Source of the DNA: Musa acuminata AAA Group
Lineage: Eukaryota > Streptophyta > Magnoliopsida > Zingiberales > Musaceae
NCBI RefSeq assembly: GCF_036884655.1
Contig: NC_088357.1
Coordinates: forward strand, 46,800,001-46,864,000
Direction: 5' to 3'
DNA: 64,000 nucleotides
The notes beneath the pieces were generated by a model. That model ran no database searches and was not told where the DNA came from. It saw only the letters and a list, made by a program, of their open reading frames with translations. This document shows, piece by piece, positions 48,636 through 61,082 of the stretch. The position numbers and the translations under genes are program-made. Numbering within the stretch: position 1 is the first letter of the stretch; the number at the start of each line of letters is the position of its first letter.

Positions 48636-51600
48636 ATGTCCAACATGTCTTCATCTAACGTTCCAATTACTATTCCCATAGGAAACCATAGTACCTTTTC
48701 CTCTACCAGCCTTATTTCTATCAATGCTAACACTCTCATTCCCTTCAAATTATCCAACGATGGCAACTATGCATCATAGCGTGCTCAATTCTCTAATCTA
48801 CTATTTGGCTATGATCTTTTAGGATTTGTCGATGGCTCTCTTCGTTGTCCGCCGGCGATGCTCAACATCCCAGGCACATCCAGTCCAATACCAAATCCGG
48901 ACCATAAACTATGGTTACGCCAGGATTGTCTCATCCTTCAAGCAATTCAAGCCTCGGTCGTTGGTTCCCTCGCCCCACTCATTTCTTCATGTGACACTGC
49001 TGTCGAAGCTTGGTGCAAGTTGCAAACCACCCTGGCCAATCGTTCCCGTACTCGCATGCTTAGTCTTCTATCCAATCTCATGAAAATAAAATAAGAGGGA
49101 AGTACTGTTGTTGATTATCTACACAACATAAAGATTATCATCGATAACTTGGCCTTGATAGGTCATTCCCTCAGTGATGAAGAAGTTACTGTCCATATCC
49201 TAAATGGCCTAGGAGACGAGTACAAGGAATTGGCAATAGCAATACGGGCACGTGATTCACCAGTATCATTTGAAGAACTCTATGATAAGTTGACTGACTA
49301 TGAGATATATCTCACGCATAAAGACAGGTTGCCAAAACCATCCATTACAGCTCAAGTCAGTTAAAAACCTAAGAAGAAGAGCAATCGGTACAACAAGAGC
49401 TCCAAACAAACCTCCCCTCCTCAACAAAGAGTTGTCTGCCAACTATGTGACAAAGTTGGTCACTTTGCAAAAGTCTGTAGAACTCGATCCAGACTTCCTC
49501 CTCCGTCGCATTGGCCTCATGCAAATCTTACAGCTACTTCGACAACTGGTGATGAAAATTGGATTGTGGACTCTGGCGCATCTCATCACATCATGTCTGA
49601 TTTACAAAACTTATCCATCCATAACGACTATGGCGAAACTGAAGACAACATCATCGGTGATGATAACAGACTCCCCATTACTCATACTAGTTCCACAGTG
49701 CTTAATTCACATAGTACTTCATTTACGCTAGATGATGTTTTGTGTGCACCCCAAATCAAATGAAACCTCATTTCTGTTTCCCAATTCTACAAATAGAATT
49801 ATACCTCAATTGAATTCTTTCATAATTCCTTTCTTCTCCAGGATTTAAGCACGGGGACATCCTTGGTCCGAGGCCAGAGTAAAGACAACATTTACGAGTC
49901 GCTGTCGGTTCCATAAATCACCCAACCCACTGCCTATTCTTCAATCGCAGCTCCAATTGATGTGTGGCATCGTCGTCTTGGTCATCCCTCAACTCTTATT
50001 CAGCAAAAACTGATTTTCCGTTATTCTCTTCCTACGCTTAAATCCAATAACATCATAACTCATTGTGATGCTTGTTTAAGTAATAAAAGTCATAGACTTC
50101 CCTTTGGAAAATCCTCCATATCCTGCTCTAAACCCCTTGAAGTTATTTACACTGATGTTTGGGGCCCCGCGCCAATCACTTCCTTTGACAAATTCATATT
50201 TTATATTATTTTCGTAGACTATTTCATCAAATACACATGCTTATACCCTCTTCATCATAAATCTGAAGTTTCAACAGTCTTTACTAACTTTCGAAGATTG
50301 GTCGAGAACTTCTTTTAATCGAAAATTAAGAGTATTTACTCTGATGGTGGCAGCGAATATCAAGCCCTCACATCCTGCCTATCTGCTTGTGATATATAAC
50401 ACCTCAAGTCACCTCCACACACTCCTCAACTCGTCGGCTCTGCTGAACGCAAACATCGACATATAGTTAAAACTAGTCTCACACTCCTACACCAAGCCTC
50501 TATACCACCAACTTTTTAGACTGCAGCATTTCAAGCTGTCGTCTACCTCATTAATCATATACTCACTCCAATCCTCGAGAATGAGTCGCCATTTGAAAAA
50601 TTATTTCATAAATCCCCGAACCTTCAAAAACTTAAAGTGTTTGGTTGTCTATGTTATCCATGGTTGCGTCCATATGCCTCACATAAAATAACATCAAAAT
50701 CTTAACCTTATGTTTTCATTGGATACTCCCTTGATCATAATGCCTTTCGATGCTATGAACCCCAATCTCGAAAAGTCTTTACATCCCGTCATGTTATTTT
50801 TATAGAGACTACATTTCTATTTCACAACCCTGAGTCTCCTACTGTGCCACCTACTCCATCACATATACATCACTGGAGTACACCATCAATCCTATCAATC
50901 GAGTCTCCCATAATATCATCTAGTCATTCTCCTCTGGATTCACACTCTCTCATTCTCCCGGTGCAACAGCTCCTCACCCCCTCCATTGTGCCTCTCCTTT
51001 CTTCACTAGGTTCTCCTACAACTGAAGGCATTCCCTCGGAATCACATTCGCTGCCTTTATCCTCTCTTGAGACCAGTGACACTGAAGTCCCTTAGCCTCT
51101 ACCGCCCATATCTACAACACACCCTATAGCCCCTGGATATCCAATGACAACATGATCCAAAAGTGGTGTCTTTAAACCACGACAAATCCTTGACCTACAT
51201 ACCATCACAACATCCTCGTCAGAGACCACTGAACCTACCACAATTACTCAAGCCCAAAAATCTCTATACAAGTGTAAAACCATGTGTGAAGAATATGATG
51301 CACTCCTTCATAATTCTACATGGACCCTTGTACCCTCTCATCCCACATAAAACATCATCGGGTGTAAGTGGGTCTTTCGAATTAAGCCAAAGGGTTTCAT
51401 CAATGACCTGGTGTTGACTTCACAGAGACATTCAGCCTTATTATTAAACCCACAACAATCCGACTTATTCTAAGTTTGGCCATCTTACAAGCCTGGCATT
51501 TACGTCAACTCGACATTAACAACTCGGCATTTACAAGCCTTCGTCGGGCTCCAAGAGCTTGGTACACCGAACTTAACTCGTTTTTGGCATCAGTTGGCTT

Positions 51601-52333
51601 CATCAACTCCAAATCACAGGCAACAATCCTATGGAAATCAAGGCATTCCTCAAGCATTTAGCAAATTGATTCTCTCTTAAAGATCTAGGACCCTTGATCT
51701 ATTTTTTGGGAGTGGAAGCAACATACACATCTTCCGGGCTCTTCCTATCACAACGAAAGTATATTCAAGATCTATTATCTAAAATGAATATGCAAGATGC
51801 AAAGGCAGTTACAACACCTCTGTCTACTAGCGAGTCGCTCAAACTTTACGACGGAAGCCCTGCTACAGACCCAACTCAATACCATCAAGTCCTTGGCTCC
51901 TTATAGTACTTATCTCTCACCCGTCTAGATATCTCATTTGTGGTCAATAAACTTTCACATTTCATGCATCGACCATATATTATACATTGGTTTGTAGTCA
52001 AACGAATCTTGCGGTATCTTCACGGGACTATCAATCATTGTCTCTTTGTCCGTAAACACTCTCCTCTTAATCTCCATGCCTTTGTCGATGCTGATTGGGC
52101 AGGGAATTTTGATGATAGAACCTCCATGTCAAGGTATTTGAGCAACCTACTTATGTGTCAATCCAGTGTTCTACTCATGCATAAAACACATTGCCATCGA
52201 CTTTCACTTCGGGCGAGATCAAGTTGTCAGACATCAACTTTGTGTCTCTTATGTTCATACAGCTGATCAACTAGCAGACTCACTCACGAAGCCTCTAGCC
52301 CGCAAACTATTTTTTGTTGCATCGGTCCAAGAT
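48636..52333 (+). pseudogene. gag-pol of copia C5
   Basis: Same reading frame and several of the same stops as C2 (TAG 48777, TAA 49362, the TAG after QFYK, and the TAA at the end of the integrase core), plus private ones. The zinc knuckle is intact here (CQLCDKVGHFAKVC), as is the protease motif VDSGASHH. Integrase is open at 49962-50318. RT has lost the YVDD region, and a further deletion removes part of the region before it (about 51385-51540). Not functional. Confidence 0.83.
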
Positions 52334-52351
52334 CATTCTCTCAATTCTTCA

Positions 52352-52587
52352 CAGATACGTCCCACGAAGGCGGTGTGTAAGCAAGGGCAGAGGCTTTGAA
52401 TGTTAGATGGCTAGCAAGGTAGCTGGGGATCAGAGGTCGTAGGAGCGGTGCCTATAAAGCCTTTTCCAAGTCGTGGATGAGTAACAAATTAATGACTTTA
52501 TTATTTGTACCGGAATATGTCTTTTTCTTTAAAGATATTTTTATAGCATAAATAATTCAAAGCTACTCTGTGATATTATATAGTATA

Positions 52588-52619
<32 letters not shown>

Positions 52620-52772
52620 TACATTATAAATTTATCTCAAGCCTAAATTACCCACACAAAGTGGCATCCTTCGCTTACAACAAAGTCCGCACTGTCATCA
52701 GTCGTCTCCGATAAGGAGACCTTGTCCTACTCGGACTCGTTTTCCCAGTTGTGTTCGTCATCGGAACCTTCT
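52352..52772. other. Upstream region of F-box D
   Basis: Collinear with the other F-box upstream regions, with the longest TA microsatellite of the set (about 52591-52619). No gene is seen. Confidence 0.7.
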
Positions 52773-52780
52773 CTATATAA
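52773..52780 (+). promoter_or_regulatory. Putative TATA box of F-box D
   Basis: CTATATAA lies 102 bases before ATG 52882. Confidence 0.5.
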
Positions 52781-52881
52781 CTCATCAACGTTGGTCCTCC
52801 GCCACCTTCAACAACTCCTCTGCCATTGCGATCGACATCTCTGTCCTTGCTTTGGTTCCTCTTTGCCACCAAAGGCAGCAG

Positions 52882-54068
52882 ATGAAGAGAAGAAGAACAC
52901 AAGGAGCAGAGGCGGAGACCACCATGGACAGCCCTGACTGGACATCGCTCCCGCTGGATGTCCTCACGAAGATTGGCGAAAAGCTTCCCGTCCCTCACCG
53001 TTCCTGCTTTCGTGCCACATGCAAGGATTGGTGTTCAGCACTCCTACCCGTTGTCATCCCGTCCCCGTGGCTCCTCTCAGTCGGCAAGAACAGCGATACC
53101 TGCACCTTCTTGTCTCTCCCCACCAGACGCTCCTTCACCTACTCCCTTCTCCCTGAGCTCCACGGCGTGCGGTATGTGGGCTCTCAAGCTGGTTGGCTAG
53201 CAGTCTTCAATAAATACCTGGATGTCAGCCTCATAAATCCTCTAACAGCGGCTCGAATCTGCCTCCCCTCCTTCCTCACCCTACCCAATTTTGAGCTCGT
53301 CGGCGGCAGCTGTGTCCTTCCTCATCTCTACCCAAGCTCCCGTTATTTTGTTACGAAAGTTATCTTCTCCGCAAATCCAACTACCCATAATTACATCGCG
53401 GTGAGTCTCTATGGCACTCCCCAAATTGAAATCGCCTACGCAAAAGCAGGCGGAGACAAGTGGAATCTTCTTCAGACGACATCGACTCAGAATCGTTCAT
53501 ACGAGGATATCATGTACCACAATGGGAAATTCTACTGCATAATAGTTGAAGCCGAAGTCTTCGCTTTTGACCTCAGTGGAGTTTCTCCCACCGTGACGGT
53601 GGTCGCCGAGAGCACGTCACTTGGTTTGACATATTTCGACTATCACATTCCTTGCTACGGTGTCATACACATTTACGGCAAATACTTGGCGTGCTCGAGC
53701 ACCGGGGAGCTGTTCCTGATTTTTAGGCGCGGAGTTCTCTCATATGAATCGCTGGGATGGAAGGCTATCATGGTTTGGAGGTACAATCCTCAGCGTCAGC
53801 CATGTTGGGAAGCTGTGAAGAACTTGGGAATAAGTCCTTGTTGATCGGTATCAACAACGCTACATCGATTTCTACCGAGAATTTTCTAGATGCACGACGA
53901 GATTGCGTCTACTTTACCGAGGCGGTCAGAACCATAGTCGATGACCGGCCCGAATTCATTCTTAGCATTGGAGTGTTTGATGTGGAACGGAGAAAGTGGG
54001 CGCGGGCAAACTCTCAGTTACAACCACACTTGCTGCCACCCATCTGGTTCACTCCCTCCATGCTGTGA
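52882..54068 (+). pseudogene. F-box/DUF295 copy D, frameshifted
   Basis: The copy is full length, but one G is missing from the run at 53826-53828 (GGG here, GGGG in A, B, C and E). The frame from 52882 therefore ends at 53844 after about 320 codons. The remaining third of the propeller, including the PPIWFTPSML end, continues in another frame to 54068. The F-box (PHRSCFRATCKDW) is intact, so a truncated receptor could still bind SKP1. Apart from the frameshift the copy looks undamaged, so the mutation is recent or a sequencing error. Closest to copy A (shared SISTENFLDARRD and the missing codon in EAVRT). Confidence 0.85.
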
Positions 54069-54655
54069 ACCAAGAAACGAGTAGTTCTTGCTCTTATTTG
54101 ACTTACAACTCCTACTACTACATATAGAGATGATAGATACATTACAGGCCACAGTAACTATATCAACTTGTGCTTTGATATTGTGCACAAGAAAATGTTT
54201 TGCTTGATTTATGAAGTTGCACATCTGTTTTACAAGTTTGATATGACCATAGAAGATGAAAGCAAGTTTTCCTTCAAGAGGAAACAACATAAAGAAACAT
54301 GTAGATGCCTTTTGCTCTTATATGAAATTTTAATTTATAGTGATTTCTTTATGGCCTTATCAGTCATCATTAGTTGTGGGTATCACTAGAATTAGTGATT
54401 GATTTGAGATCCTATACCTGCAGGTGCTATTTGATGAGGTTACTGTAGTGAATTAAATATGAAAGAATTACATCATCTAATTGGAAATAAAGAAAAATAG
54501 TTACTTAATACCACACATTGCTGAATACAAATCTTACTTGGAAAAAGATAGTGACTTGTGAAAAAATCATTGGGCCTCAACAAAATTTGTGTGTGTGAAT
54601 GATATTATGCAATTTGGTGAAAAAACAAAGGACCCAAAATCTTGAGAACTGCAGG
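54069..54655. other. 3' flank of F-box D
   Basis: Collinear with the other flanks and uninterrupted at the site where C2 and C5 inserted after A and C. No gene is seen. Confidence 0.7.
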
Positions 54656-55870
54656 AGAAGAATTTATGGATTCTTGGATGAAAAATATTAATGAGCTAAA
54701 TCAAACGTGCATATCCATCTCTTATGGCACCTTATATTTTATAAGTATCAAAAAGGTAATTATGGATACTTGTCTTATCATCTTACCACTCGAATTATGG
54801 TCATCTTCATTAATCATCTTCACCATGTCATGATTATCTCATTGTGCTGTATTATGGGTTCACCTTTACCACCAAGAGGTCCCGTAACGAGACCCTCGTT
54901 GTCGTCCTCATCAACTTCGCATTGTTATGAGACCAAAGTCACTTCTGCATAGCCACAACCTTTATTTGTGAAGCCCCCCTCCACAAGGCCATAGCCTTGC
55001 CCTTGTGAAGCCTCCATCCCCAGCATCTACTTCCCATATTCTTGTTCTTATCATTCATTTGTTCTCTAACGACAAAGGATAGAGAGGAGGGGATGGTGTG
55101 GTCATTGATAGTGCAAAAGGTGACGAGGTATGGTTGTTCATGATGCCTACAATCTCACCCTCAACTTTTCATTGCACTCTTCGAATGCACCATGCCTTAT
55201 CCTCTCTCATGCCTACAATCTCACCCTTTGTCGTAGCTTTTTCCCTTCACCCATTTTCAACAAATATCTACTCTCTCTTTTGTGATCTCCTCCCTATGCA
55301 CCAACCTACCCTTGCCCATTTCCACCCATAGTGCCATGCTCACATCCTTCATCATCATCACCACATCCATCTTCTACTAAAGAGCCCAATGAGGAACCAT
55401 TTGACATAAGATTTTGGTCCTCTCTATAAAGCCCTCAAGCAAGAAGCACTAGGGACCAACATCACTATTGACATCGAAGAATAATGCACTAGGGCCTCTT
55501 CGCAACCCATAAGAACTACTATCGACTCGCCTCCAAGCCATTGGCCAGCTCATACACTTGTGCTTCGATGAGCACTCCACAAGAGGTGGCAAAGGGGCCT
55601 CATGGAAAGGCCTCACGAATGGTGGTAGCGACCATATGGAGGGTTAGAGGTAATAACGTGAAGGCGGTAGGACGAAGGTGACAACAGTAATGACAAGGGC
55701 CTCACAATAGTAGAGATGGCCCACAGCATGACGAGATGGTAGGAAGAGACGAAAATAGCCACGATAGGATGACAATCGAAAAAGACGAACAACAGGAGTA
55801 ATCTCATCTTTTAAAAAATAAAGAATATTTTATGAAATAAAATAAAGTAGAGTACTAAAAAAAGTAAATG
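54656..55870. repeat. Unclassified repeat, second copy
   Basis: Matches 16086-17290 throughout, with many substitutions. No long open frame. It stops at about 55868, where it joins the intron sequence of the coiled-coil gene. Confidence 0.6.
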
Positions 55871-56018
55871 TTTAAATGTTTGTTCACCAAACTTCTTCAA
55901 ACAATGTTTTGTCAATGTACTGGACTTCTTAGTTCCGAAAAATCATTCTTTCAATCATTATTTTTTTTTATAGCTTTTGATGACAATTTTTTTTCCTTTT
56001 TCTCTCCCTTTTTATTTC
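55871..56018. other. Coiled-coil gene intron fragment with empty hAT site
   Basis: Equals 22303-22359 joined directly to 27197-27260, i.e. the large intron without the hAT element. The target octamer CTGGACTT is present once, near 55919-55926. The exons 3' of it are deleted. Confidence 0.8.
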
Positions 56019-56763
56019 CATGTGGTTCTATTTAATTAGGTAAGATATATTATAGATATGATTTGATTGGTTATTGATTAATAGAAAAGAAGTTCAGAAT
56101 CGTTCGCTCGTGGGTAGAGGCAGCTCCACAGCGATTGTGGCTGTGCGCGGGCAAGTACCGCTGCAGACTGCATCCCTGGCAACAGCTGCAGCCAACCGTG
56201 TGCGCCATCCATAGGCAAGAAAGGCCGCAGCGGCGCAGGCTGGAATTACCGCAGCGACCGTAGGAGCCGCACGTGGACAGAGGCAGCGCCGCACGCGCAG
56301 GCTAGGGTTTTGACATATTTATAGTTTTACCCTCGGGTCTAATTTATGCCAAATTATAGTTCTACCTTTTATAAATCGCATATTTTCGATTTATATCCTA
56401 TCGAATATTTACAGTTTTATCATTATGAAATTAAAAATTTTAGTTTATATTCTCAATTATAAAATTGATAAATATGATTTATTATAATTATGATTAAATT
56501 TAATCATGATTATATTTTTGATTATTTGATTGGATTTAATTTTGATTAAAAAAATTATAAATTATGATTTACTTTATAATTTTCTCATATGATTTATTGA
56601 TTATAAATATGGTAAATAAAATCTAATTATTGTTCTTGGATATTCATTTAGTTATTCACATGTATATATTTGAAATTATGAAATAATATTTTCCTTTCAC
56701 ATGAAGGCATGATTTATATATTATCACAATTATCATACGAGTTTTCTTTTGCTGATTAATATT

Positions 56764-56971
56764 CAATAATTATTATGGTTATTATTCTATTATTGAATTG
56801 CTTAACATTCACATTTAATAATTATTATGGTTATTATTCTATTATTGAGTTGCTTAGCATTAATTTTCAATAATTATTATGGTTATTATTTTATTATTAA
56901 ACTATTTAACATTAATGTTCAATAATTATTATGGTTATTATTCTATTATTGAACTACTTAGTTTAAATTAA
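56764..56971. repeat. 52-bp tandem repeat, four units
   Basis: The phrase TATTATGGTTATTATT starts at 56771, 56823, 56875 and 56927, an exact 52-base period. Units differ at a few sites. Confidence 0.9.
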
Positions 56972-56984
56972 AGAAATTTGATGA

Positions 56985-57488
56985 ATATTATTTGTAATTC
57001 ATTTCCTTCAGTTTTATCTGACTTGAAGCTGTCAAAGTAGCTTGAGATGATAAACTTATGAGATGTGAATTACAATAAATGTCTTATCATTTATAGGATA
57101 TTTTAGATTATATTTTATATTTTTGTATTGGTCTTACAACTACCAAAGTGACCTAGACCGATAATTTATAAAATACATTATGAAATTAATCCTAAATGAT
57201 ATTAAATAAAATAATATTCACAATGACATGAATTAGGATAAAGAAATTTAGTGAATATTATTTGTAATCTATCTTCGTAAGTTTTATCTGATTGGTAGCT
57301 ACCAAAAGAGCATGGGATGATAGATTTATGGGATATGAATTACAATAAAGTTCATGTCATTCATGGGATATTTTAGATTGTATTTTATCTTTTTGTATTG
57401 GTCCAAAGTGACCTAGACCAATAATATATAAAATACATTATGGAATTCATCCTAAATGATATTAAATAAAATAATATTCATGATGGCA
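56985..57488. repeat. Tandem duplication of about 255 bp
   Basis: Two diverged units, 56985-57240 and 57242-57488, share TGAATATTATTTGTAAT, GTGACCTAGACC and ATCCTAAATGATATTAAAT in the same order. Confidence 0.8.
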
Positions 57489-58814
57489 CATATAATTATG
57501 AGATTTAGATAATCCCAAAGGAGAATCTATTTCAAATAATTATGTGATGGGGTAGGATGATATTATTTTGGATATTCTTGCAGTTTAGGGTTGTACATCC
57601 AAAGGTAACAATACTATTCCATAAGGATGATATCAGTCCTCCATAAGTAATCTTGAGTGATCACTAGATATGTCAATATTTTACCTAAAGATGAAATATA
57701 GATGATATCAATAATTCATCATATTTTAGAAACTCAAAGTATTAATGTTATATTATTACTTTGCCACTTCCTTTATTATGTTTTTAAAATATTTCTATAC
57801 TTTTTAAAATAAATGGCTTGAGCATATGTAAGTTGTATTGAGTGAGTGAGACCTTGATTAGATTAATTGAATAGGACACAAATTACTGAAAGTTCTGTGA
57901 AATAAATAATTGAGGTGACTATCAAAAAAGGTATGAAAGACTCAATTTTATAATACTTAGACTTCAGTACAATTTACAACTAGCATATAAAAATATTTAA
58001 GGATAAATTTAAATTTTCTGATAAGTCATTAGTTGATATTTTAAAATGATAATATTTGATGAATTCAAGATTATATCCTCAAAATAAATGATAAAATTGT
58101 TAGCTCAAGACTCATAATATTTTGAGTACTACTCAAGGAATAGATAACACTAAAATAAGGATGAAACGTAAGTCAACTTGAGTTTATAATTACTTTACTA
58201 TATAAACTCATAAAAGAATATCTTCACAATAAAGTGTTATTTTGTAACAAATAAAGTTATGTGAAAAAGAAATATACTATAAGATTTGATTTGAAATGAA
58301 AAAATATATAAATATAACTTGGTCCAAATCAAATATTACAGATATTATTGATGGATTAATTTGATGCTTCAAAATATATTACCAATAATAGGTATTCATT
58401 AAAATAAAAAGAAAATAAAAAGGGATAAAACGAAAAGAGAATGAGATATTTATTAATGTAGGGAATCATCTTAAAGTGAAAGTGATATTAATTTATATTT
58501 ATCGCTTATGTTTTGATAAATCTTGAGAATCCATGTTGTGTTCTTATAATTCTAAGAATTTAAGTTCTTTACCTAAAATTGTTAGAATATTATTTCCTTT
58601 TTGGTGATTGTAAACTTATAGTGATTCAATAAAATTAACCTTTGAATTCTGTATAATAGTTTATACAGAATTAACATAAATCATAAGTTTACAATGATCC
58701 TACAATTAAATATTAAAATAAAATATAGTTTTATAAACTCCTTGATATTATGTTTATCACTCTATACTTTCGTTTCATTAAAGAGTAACATTTTATCACC
58801 ATATAAATAATCTG
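57489..58814. other. AT-rich interior of the degraded copia
   Basis: No reading frame or known motif can be supported. It lies where gag and protease would be expected. Confidence 0.4.
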
Positions 58815-59075
58815 TTGAGATATGATTATATATATCTAATTTATGTAAAGTCTATTTACACTATTGAAGTGTATATAAATGAATTTGATAGACAATTAGA
58901 TAGAAAAGTCAAGATCATCATATCTAACAAGGGTGATAAATTTTATGGTATTTATGATGACCCAAATTATAATTCTTTTGCTAGATGCTTGGAAAAATAA
59001 GGTATATGATTTACCAGATGTGTTACAGCAGAATATGATTACTAAAAGATATCATCATATCATTTATATATGGTT
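58815..59075 (+). pseudogene. Copia integrase remnant
   Basis: The open part has INEFDRQLDRKVKIIIS followed by NKGDKFYGIYDD, matching the integrase core of copia elements (…RSDRGGEYYG). After a frame change near 59000, LPDVLQQNMITKR follows, corresponding to the MPGTPQQNGVAERR block. The catalytic Asp/Gly context is degraded. Confidence 0.7.
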
Positions 59076-59349
59076 AGGAGCATGATAGATTATTTTTTTG
59101 TACCCAAATCAATGTGAGAAGAAGCTCCAAGGACAACTATGTATATCTTTAATGATGTTCCTAATAAGTAAATAATATGATTTCTTTTAAGTTATGAAAT
59201 AATAGGAAACTTAACTTAATATTTACATATTTGAGATTGTCCTATGGAGACAAGGGTCTTTAACTCACATAAAAGAAAATTCGATTTAATATCCTTTTAA
59301 TTTTAAATCTTTTTGTATCTTACTGATTAATGAGCCAAATGGGAGAATG

Positions 59350-59690
59350 TTATATTATCTAATCCTATTTAATTAAGTAAGATATATTATAGATATGATT
59401 GGATTCTGATTATAGTTATTAGCTAATAGAAAAAAAAAATTTAGTTAAAGTAGGATTCCTTAGGAGATAATTTTGATGGGAGAAACTCTCCTAATAATTT
59501 ATCTTAGATCATCTGCTCTCACCTATAAATAGATAGGACCTCTGGGGCTATATGTGCATCTGAATATCATCTCTGAGAGATTAAGGTTTTTTCTCAATCT
59601 TTCTGTTCTCTAATCCCCTAATTCATTAATTTAGATGATCTTGTGAAAAAATAGAAAGAAAGGAGAAAGTATCTAGTTCCTTTATACAGC
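59350..59690 (+). repeat. Probable 3' LTR of the degraded copia
   Basis: It starts TGTTATATTATC after a purine tract and contains TATAAATAG. The right border is not defined because the left LTR is only partly preserved. Confidence 0.5.
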
Positions 59691-59692
59691 GA

Positions 59693-60502
59693 TCTTGGAT
59701 TACTCTTGCTTCCTTTTCTTCTTCGCTCTCCAACTCCTCTTCTCACACAGCAATCACGACCAACATGTCAGTGTACCATATGTTAGTACATATGTTAGTA
59801 TGCTAATACATATGGGACCCGTGCCAACGCGGCCAGTGATTGGCATAAGTCTCACACAGAAACTAGAAACTTTGCCTTCTTCCCTTCTCCTTCTCTCCCT
59901 CATTTTGTTTAGTACGTGCTGACTGGTACACTAATGTACTATGTATCAGTCTGCTAACATATACCTAACCCAACCGATCCCACCCAACTACAAGTAGAGG
60001 TCTCGAACCAAGACTTCAAATCTTGACCAATATAATTGCAAAAGCAAATAATAAAAGTAAAAGAAAGCCTTTAGGAACATGTTTTATAAAGGAAATTTTA
60101 ATCTAGTTAACAGAATGGAATGTCTATTGTGCATTATGACATAACATTCAACAGAATACACACAAGTTGGCTTTGTCATTGCTACATTGTTGCTTAACTC
60201 CATTATCTGCATTCAATAAAATATACACAAGCTGGCTTTGTTATTGCTACATTGTTGCTTTACTCCAAGACTGAGAAATTATTGTCCTATTTAAGCTTCC
60301 AGATCATAGGACACGTATCATTGCAAAGCATCATCACAATGTGGTTTTTGCACACCCTCAATAACAAATTGTATTCTCTTGGATTTATCAAGATATTTGA
60401 CACTACAGAATAGGTTCCAAGTACTTGAACATTGGCAAATGGACCAGAGGAATAATATAGGAAAGCTTACAGAAAATTGATTAAGTCCTTTGTAGGATTG
60501 GC
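59693..60502. repeat. Intron-derived segment, first copy
   Basis: Repeats 63245-64000 almost base for base. It includes a pair of imperfect inverted blocks around ACATATGTTAGTATGC (59790) and CAGTCTGCTAACATATACC (59950). Its last 120 bases equal 27474-27590 in the large intron of the coiled-coil gene. A roughly 700-bp piece within it is absent from the 27.46 kb copy. No gene is seen. Confidence 0.65.
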
Positions 60503-60567
60503 AAGTGGTCTTCCTGCGCAGTCCACGCTCCTGTCCTGAGCCCTTCCCTTACGCAGCATGGCTTCCT

Positions 60568-60572
<5 letters not shown>
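60503..60572 (-). pseudogene. R2R3-MYB first-exon fragment, frameshifted
   Basis: Matches 30850-30918. One C is missing next to the ATG, which shifts the frame at codon 2, and the 3' half of the exon is gone. It joins directly to intron sequence of the coiled-coil gene at about 60502. Confidence 0.8.

Positions 60573-60617
<45 letters not shown>
60573..60617. repeat. (CT)n microsatellite
   Basis: About 22 CT units upstream of the MYB remnant; a shorter run sits at 30919-30941. Confidence 0.9.
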
Positions 60618-60620
<3 letters not shown>

Positions 60621-61074
60621 TGAAAGAAGCTTGATTAGTTGTTGGCGACATTTATAGGTTGCATCTCCAGATGACGGCATCCCACGAAGGCGGTGTGTGA
60701 GCAAGGGCAGAGGCTTTGAATGTTAGATGGCAAGGTAGCTGGGGATCAGTGGTCGAAGGAGCGATGCCTATAAAGCCTTTTCCAAAACGTGGATGGGTAA
60801 CAAATTAATGACTTTATGATTTGTACCCGAATATGTCTTTTACTTTAAAGATATTTTTATAGCATAAATAATTCAAAGCTACTCTGTGATATTATATAGT
60901 ATAATAAATATAAATATATATATATACATTACATTAAAAATTTATCTCAAGCCTAAATTACCCACACAAAGTGGCATCCTTCGCTTACAACAAAGTCCGC
61001 ACTGTTATCAGTCGTCTACTATTCGGAATCGTTTTCCCAGTTGTGTTCGTCATCGGAACCTTCTCTATATAACT
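60618..61074. other. Upstream region of F-box E, without copia
   Basis: The MYB-side sequence runs through TTTATAGGTTGCATCTCCAG into ATGACGGCATCCCACGAAGG without interruption. In all other copies a copia LTR stands at this point. It is the uninterrupted state of the shared MYB/F-box intergenic region. Confidence 0.8.
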
Positions 61075-61082
61075 CGTCAACG
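61075..61082 (+). promoter_or_regulatory. Putative TATA box of F-box E
   Basis: CTATATAA lies 92 bases before ATG 61174. Confidence 0.55.

Larger units (their letters stand above)
48196..52351 (+). mobile_element. Ty1/copia element C5 (X 5' end, Y 3' end)
   Basis: Collinear with C2: X-type 5' LTR, PBS at 48307, gag from 48636, integrase, RT without YVDD, RNase H with a deletion (joined near 52138), and the last 17 bases of a Y-type 3' LTR (52335-52351). It links the 3' flank of F-box C with the upstream region of F-box D, exactly as C2 links A and B. Confidence 0.87.
56019..59692 (+). mobile_element. Old degraded copia element, AT-rich
   Basis: A TATTTAATTA-GGTAAGATATATTATAG block at 56030 recurs at 59370 as LTR-like ends. 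The right one follows a purine tract (AAATGGGAGAA) and has a CTATAAATAG core at 59522. A GC-rich leader (56095-56310) and a long AT-rich, repeat-filled region follow the left end. Only an integrase remnant is recognisable. Boundaries are approximate. Confidence 0.65.

Noticed and set aside
54168..54389. 73-codon frame MCFDIVHKKMFCLIYEV repeated after F-box copies B, D and E
   Set aside because: It lies in the conserved 3' flank of the F-box gene, is broken by stops in copies A and C, shows no domain, and is more likely 3' UTR preserved by duplication.
56094..56294. 66-codon Ala/Arg-rich minus-strand frame in the GC-rich island
   Set aside because: Composition alone explains it; no start context, homologous motif or neighbour supports a gene.
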